Positions 22,323 through 24,927 of a stretch of DNA of 24,927 nucleotides are shown in pieces; positions within the stretch are counted from its first letter, which is position 1, and each line of letters opens with the position of its first letter. The position numbers were made by a program, and so were the translations under genes. Source of the stretch: an uncultured Streptomyces sp. GTDB taxonomy: Bacteria > Actinomycetota > Actinomycetes > Streptomycetales > Streptomycetaceae. The notes under the pieces are model-generated. The model saw only the letters and a program-made list of their open reading frames with translations. It was not told the DNA's origin and searched no databases. The stretch covers positions 1 to 24,927 of the forward strand of contig CAMLJW010000016.1 in NCBI GenBank assembly GCA_946480485.1, in the 5' to 3' direction.

Positions 22323-22613
22323 TCACCACCTCCGTGATGACCGCACCTGCTGGCGCTGGGGGTCGGTGCGGTTGCCTCGGGCGCTGTTGCAGCGTCGGTG
22401 CGCTGAGCGTGCGTTGGCCGGGTCGAGGAGGTCTCCTCCGCGCGTGAGTGGCAGAGCGTGGTCGAGAGTGAACGCCCATGGGCTGCGCTGCGCGTCACTG
22501 CCTGTGAGCGTGTAGTCGATATCCTTGCCGCACCACCAGCATGGCAGGCCGAGTGCCCGCTGCTGTTCGCACAGGCGTCGATAGGGGCGCCCGTTGCGAG
22601 GGTTGCCAGCCAT
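22323..22613 (-). CDS. HNH endonuclease upstream of the packaging genes
   Basis: A 96-residue HNH protein: CWWCG zinc pair (C25, C28), LDHALPLTRGG (His52 in DH), then DPANARSAHRRCNSARGN with N67, H72, C75 and N76. Short HNH proteins beside terminase genes assist packaging-linked DNA cleavage in several HK97-like and actinobacterial cos phages. Here two small genes and a terminator lie between it and the small terminase. That the role is the same is an inference. Its start is the ATG at 22613 with only weak AGGG upstream. Confidence 0.9.
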   Translation of the reverse strand: MAGNPRNGRPYRRLCEQQRALGLPCWWCGKDIDYTLTGSDAQRSPWAFTLDHALPLTRGGDLLDPANARSAHRRCNSARGNRTDPQRQQVRSSRRW

Positions 22614-22640
22614 GGGCTCAAGCCCTGCCGTAGGCGTCAG

Positions 22641-22901
22641 TCACGTGCGACCACCTCCACCTGGGCATCGGGCCCGCTGTGGCATCGGCTTGTACGTGGC
22701 GGCGCGGGCAGCGACGTCGGGCAGCGCGTACATCGTCTTGTACTCGTGCCCCTGCCCAGAGAGTTGGCTCCGTAGGCCCTCGAACCGGCGGACCTTCCCG
22801 CGGCTCGCCCACTGCCTGATGACGGGGCCAGGCACGCCAGTCGCTTCGGTCGCTTCGTGCTCGAAGACCAGATCTTCGGGATACAGATCGGTGACGCTCA
22901 C
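22641..22901 (-). CDS. MerR/excisionase-like HTH protein
   Basis: An 86-residue protein starting at the GTG at 22901, with GGGGGTGG upstream. The N-terminal part has a winged-helix pattern (VFEHEATEATGVPGPVIRQWASRGKVRRFEG), where EATGVPGPVIRQWASRGKV is the helix-turn-helix, followed by GHEYKTMYALPDVAARA. The C-terminus is basic and glycine-rich. Such proteins act as small regulators or excisionases. It follows a terminator, so it begins its own unit with the HNH, acidic and kinase genes behind it. Confidence 0.82.
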   Translation of the reverse strand: MSVTDLYPEDLVFEHEATEATGVPGPVIRQWASRGKVRRFEGLRSQLSGQGHEYKTMYALPDVAARAATYKPMPQRARCPGGGGRT

Positions 22902-22924
22902 TCGTCGACCACCCCCGGAACGCG

Positions 22925-22952
22925 GAAAGCCCCCTGCCGGAAGCTGGGGGCT
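22925..22952 (-). terminator. Terminator after the zinc-ribbon protein gene
   Basis: On the minus strand AGCCCCC / GGGGGCT form a 7-bp stem with an 11-nt loop, followed by TTCC. It ends the gene at 23027 and separates it from the HTH gene. Confidence 0.7.
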
Positions 22953-22998
22953 AAAGGATTGTGGACACACTGGTATCCGGATATGGGCACTGTGACAT

Positions 22999-23014
22999 GC
23001 AGGTAATCACCTGC
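22999..23014. promoter_or_regulatory. GCAGGT-AATC-ACCTGC dyad upstream of the HTH gene
   Basis: A 6-bp inverted repeat with a 4-nt centre, 98 nt before the HTH protein start. It shares the GCAGG half-site with a dyad at 23765-23779. No convincing -35/-10 pair accompanies it. Confidence 0.4.
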
Positions 23015-23026
23015 GCAAGTCTGGGC

Positions 23027-23677
23027 CTATGCGACGGTTCGTTGTGCGAGGGGCAGGTCGAGGAGTTCCTGGCGTGCGTACTGGGTGCCGCAGCCCCGAC
23101 AGCGGGCGCCTGGGGTCGACACGGTGATCCGGAGAACCGTGTTGCATGGGCAGCTAACGGAGACGGGCCGCTCAGGTCGATCACCGGTGACGACCTGCTC
23201 GCATTGGCGGACCAGGCTGGCGGTCTCGCGGGCGAAGTCGTCGAAGGCTGGGTGACTGCTGGCAGCCCATTCGAGGTTCACGCGCAGCGCGCCCACGACG
23301 TTATCGAGCTGCTGCTGGAGGCTGCCCTGCCAGCGCGGGTGGCGCCATCCCAGCTGTTCGTGCCAGTCGATGAGCCAGGTCTGGAGGATGGTGACGACGC
23401 CGCCGCGGGCTATGAGCGATAGGGGCTCCAGTCGTAGCGGGAGGGGCGCGGTGCGGGAGACGGAAACGACCGGCCCGTCGCCGCCTCGGCTGGGGGCGAG
23501 GCGGGTGGCGAGTTGGGCGTATAGCCCGTGGGGCCCGGGGAGTTTGCGGAGTGCTTGGTCGGTGCGGTCTTGGCAGGGTCTGCAGGCGACTCGGTCGAGT
23601 TCGTTGTGGCGGAGGGGGCGCCCGCAGGGGCAGGTGGGCCACTCGTAGTGTTTGAGGGTGGCGGGCTGGTCGTGCAC
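23027..23677 (-). CDS. Protein with two zinc-ribbon ends
   Basis: A 216-residue protein from a GTG at 23677 with GAGGAG 7 nt upstream. Four cysteines near each end form zinc ribbons: C16, C18, C32, C35 and C176, C178, C193, C196. The middle is helical (GVVTILQTWLIDWHEQLGW, LQQQLDNVVGALRVNLEWAA). It resembles proteins of unknown function found in many actinobacteriophages near the start of the packaging module. Zinc ribbons suggest DNA, RNA or protein contact. The C-terminal ribbon may recognise the same partner as the tail-operon zinc-ribbon protein, but no similarity beyond the motif is claimed. Confidence 0.85.
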   Translation of the reverse strand: MHDQPATLKHYEWPTCPCGRPLRHNELDRVACRPCQDRTDQALRKLPGPHGLYAQLATRLAPSRGGDGPVVSVSRTAPLPLRLEPLSLIARGGVVTILQTWLIDWHEQLGWRHPRWQGSLQQQLDNVVGALRVNLEWAASSHPAFDDFARETASLVRQCEQVVTGDRPERPVSVSCPCNTVLRITVSTPGARCRGCGTQYARQELLDLPLAQRTVA

Positions 23678-23764
23678 GACGGCTCCTCGGCGGTACGGGG
23701 AACAGGGCGGCTCTTGGGTTAATTGTGCACGCGAGGGTCGACAATGCTGGCCAGTGGACAGCAG

Positions 23765-23779
23765 TGCAGGTCTCCTGCA
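23765..23779. promoter_or_regulatory. TGCAGG-TCT-CCTGCA dyad upstream of the zinc-ribbon gene
   Basis: A 6-bp inverted repeat with a 3-nt centre, 88 nt before the GTG at 23677. It may be an operator; the half-site resembles that at 22999-23014. Confidence 0.35.
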
Positions 23780-23834
23780 TGCCGATGGCCTGCCCTTCGG
23801 ATGCTGATTACCGTCTGGTGGCCCACCGAATGAC

Positions 23835-23870
23835 GAAGGCCCCGCCCGGGATCACACCCAGGGCGGCGCC
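23835..23870 (-). terminator. Terminator of the membrane-anchored protein gene
   Basis: On the minus strand GGCGCCGCCC pairs with GGGCGGGGCC with one mismatch and a 13-nt loop, followed by TTCGTC. It lies just after the stop at 23894. Confidence 0.6.
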
Positions 23871-23893
23871 GTGCACGCCCGAACTGCGACGCC

Positions 23894-24448
23894 TCAGTAC
23901 CCCCGCTCAATAACGTCGGTGATCTCCACAGACACCTTCGTATTCGATGAAGCGGTACTGATCAGAGACGGCGTGTAGTTCAGACTCGTCCGATCCGACA
24001 ACTCGGCCGTCTCGACGACCGGGCCCGACTCGTCGCCGCGGATCTCGTAGGTGATCTCGTACACCGCATCCGGGTCGATGCCCTCACTGTCGAACAGGTA
24101 AGTCAGCTTCGGCTCGACCGTCACGTTGCAGCCCGCCGACCCAAAGCACTGCCGCTTGGTGGTGCGCAGTTCGATCGTGAAGCTGTCGGCGTCGACGTCG
24201 ACGTACTCCGGCTCCGGGTCCTCCGTAGCAGCGGCCACGACGTCCTCGGCCGGACTGCTCGACGAGGCGGTGGCGGCAGGCCTGCCGTCATCGTCACTGG
24301 ACTGCACGACCACGATGCCGGTCGCGACGATCGTGGCGATCACGGCGGCGGCTGAGCCGATGATGATCGCGTTGGTGCGGTTCCGCTTCGGAGCCGGCGG
24401 AGACGCGGAGGGCTCCTGTTCGGGCATCGGTGGTGTGGTGTGGGACAT
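23894..24448 (-). CDS. Single-pass membrane-anchored secreted-type protein
   Basis: A 184-residue protein from the ATG at 24448 with GGGGGGAA upstream. Cytoplasmic Pro-rich start (about 1-24), one membrane helix (about 25-48, IIIGSAAAVIATIVATGIVVV), a Ser/Ala/Asp/Glu-rich linker, then an extracytoplasmic beta domain (about 93-184) with two cysteines in CFGSAGC likely disulphide-linked. This is a common layout of Streptomyces surface proteins; I cannot name a function. Its own terminator and a divergent upstream region suggest a moron-like gene expressed in the lysogen. A longer frame from 24736 has no ribosome site and is not used. Confidence 0.85.
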   Translation of the reverse strand: MSHTTPPMPEQEPSASPPAPKRNRTNAIIIGSAAAVIATIVATGIVVVQSSDDDGRPAATASSSSPAEDVVAAATEDPEPEYVDVDADSFTIELRTTKRQCFGSAGCNVTVEPKLTYLFDSEGIDPDAVYEITYEIRGDESGPVVETAELSDRTSLNYTPSLISTASSNTKVSVEITDVIERGY

Positions 24449-24493
24449 GGTTCCCCCCGGAACGTTGGCTGTGGTGGACGAATGATGCCTGCG

Positions 24494-24531
24494 GTAACGG
24501 CCGTATGGACGCAGTGTGTTCATGCCGTTAC
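24494..24531. promoter_or_regulatory. GTAACGGC dyad in the divergent intergenic region
   Basis: GTAACGGC (24494-24501) and GCCGTTAC (24524-24531), centres 30 bp apart, lie between the minus-strand start at 24448 and the plus-strand start at 24588. The spacing, about three helical turns, suits a repressor or activator of two divergent genes. The adjacent ACATAAAT patch (24530-24537) is the most AT-rich part. Confidence 0.4.
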
Positions 24532-24587
24532 ATAAATCCGTTCCGGTCCCCGGCCGTACTGTCGGCGTGTCACGGCACACTGGCCGC

Positions 24588-24767
24588 ATGGCCATCCGGT
24601 ACGGCGTCCAAGCCGACACTGAGGAAGAGTGCGCTGAGGGCCTGGCGCTTCTCGTCGACGCGGGCATGGTGCCGGTCATGCTGCCGAAGTGCGTGACGGA
24701 CGGGCGGTGGATGGCCCGCGCTGTACCCACACCCACCGCACGCGCCGACAGGCCGGTCGGGCGGTAG
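24588..24767 (+). CDS. Small plus-strand protein of unknown function
   Basis: A 59-residue frame from an ATG at 24588, opposite in direction to the rest of the phage genes. It reads RYGVQADTEEECAEGLALLVDAG, then VPVMLPKCVTDGRWMARAVP, a compact acid/basic domain, with GC-rich third positions and a natural-looking composition. No ribosome site is evident in the 20 nt upstream (a GTGTCACGG region), so the start is uncertain. It is followed by a hairpin that could terminate in both directions. I do not recognise its family. Confidence 0.5.
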   Translation: MAIRYGVQADTEEECAEGLALLVDAGMVPVMLPKCVTDGRWMARAVPTPTARADRPVGR

Positions 24768-24783
24768 CCGGGGCATGTGAAAG

Positions 24784-24814
24784 GCCCCGCCGGCGGGGGG
24801 ATGCGGCGGGGCCA
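24784..24814 (-). terminator. Hairpin terminator before the window-edge gene's downstream region
   Basis: A 10-bp stem GGCCCCGCCG / CGGCGGGGCC with an 11-nt loop; on the minus strand it is followed by TTTCAC. It ends the minus-strand gene finishing at 24880, and faces the plus-strand gene ending at 24767. Confidence 0.75.
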
Positions 24815-24879
24815 GGGTGCCGGGCGCTACCCGGCGCGTAGCCACCATTGTGGCAGGCGTCAGCCTCGTCTGTGGGTGC

Positions 24880-24927
24880 TCAGCGGCCCCAGCAGTTCGC
24901 CAGGAACAGACCGAGGAAGAACAGCAG
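24880..24927 (-). CDS. C-terminal end of a small hydrophobic protein (partial)
   Basis: The last 15 codons before a TGA at 24882-24880 read LLFFLGLFLANCWGR, a strongly hydrophobic end like the last membrane helix of a small membrane protein. The gene enters from outside the window and a good terminator follows it. Only this part is visible, so identity is unknown. Confidence 0.45.
   Translation of the reverse strand: MLFFLGLFLANCWGR

Noticed and set aside
22950..23020. A -35/-10 promoter (TTACCT, 17 nt, TATCCG) before the HTH gene
   Set aside because: Only about half of each consensus matches; not strong enough to list.
23700..23760. A promoter with TTGTCG and an AATTAA patch before the zinc-ribbon gene
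   Set aside because: No -10 hexamer at proper spacing could be found.
24449..24464. GTTCC-CCCC-GGAAC dyad at the start of the membrane-anchored gene
   Set aside because: It coincides with the G-run ribosome-binding site; too short to claim as an operator.

Overview
The window is most simply read as the structural half of a siphovirus-type prophage in a Streptomyces-like high-GC actinomycete. Codon third positions are overwhelmingly G/C, GTG starts are common, and the genes give the ordered HK97-like series of small and large terminase, portal, prohead protease, major capsid, head-tail connector, tail tube, tail chaperones, tape measure, tail tip and lysis. Almost everything is coded on the minus strand, so the biological order runs from high to low coordinates. 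The window cuts through the phage at both ends. No integrase, repressor, replication gene, tRNA or att site is visible, so prophage rather than free phage is an inference, supported mainly by the resident insertion sequence.

Right end (about 21,675-24,927): a region of small genes upstream of packaging. It holds the tail of a small membrane protein cut by the window edge, a 59-codon plus-strand ORF, a single-pass membrane-anchored secreted-type protein (23894-24448), a double zinc-ribbon protein, a MerR/excisionase-like HTH protein, an HNH nuclease, a small acidic protein and a P-loop kinase-like protein. Hairpin terminators separate several of these units. A good U-tract terminator (21408-21442) ends the kinase unit. 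The 21307-21674 gap is the only long non-coding stretch and is where a packaging-operon promoter and possibly cos would lie.

Packaging and head (15,598-21,306): terminase small and large subunits, a small two-helix membrane protein, portal, protease and capsid, mostly overlapping by 1-44 nt and so probably translationally coupled. An IS701-family insertion sequence (14211-15597, plus strand) abuts the capsid stop codon through a CTAG target duplication. A further 156 bp of apparently foreign DNA sits between the IS and the capsid-side terminator hairpin. The outer flanks join to the palindrome ACTGC-CTAG-GCAGT, which suggests that the IS and the extra segment arrived as one unit.

Connector and tail (2,162-13,993): head-tail joining proteins, tail tube protein, neck/tail-completion protein, tail assembly chaperones G and G-T with a CCCAAAA -1 slippery site, a 1039-residue tape measure protein, a 913-residue minor tail protein with two tandem carbohydrate-binding-like modules and a LamG-like module, a zinc-ribbon protein and two further tail-region proteins. 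Left end (1-2,029): an HNH homing-type nuclease overlapping an amidase endolysin, then an r1t-like holin, a second TM plus coiled-coil protein and a membrane-anchored collagen-like protein cut by the window edge. I see no wholly new defence or metabolic system. The most unusual points are the composite IS insertion at the capsid stop, the possible RNA pseudoknot in front of the HNH gene, and the collagen-like protein appended to the lysis cassette.
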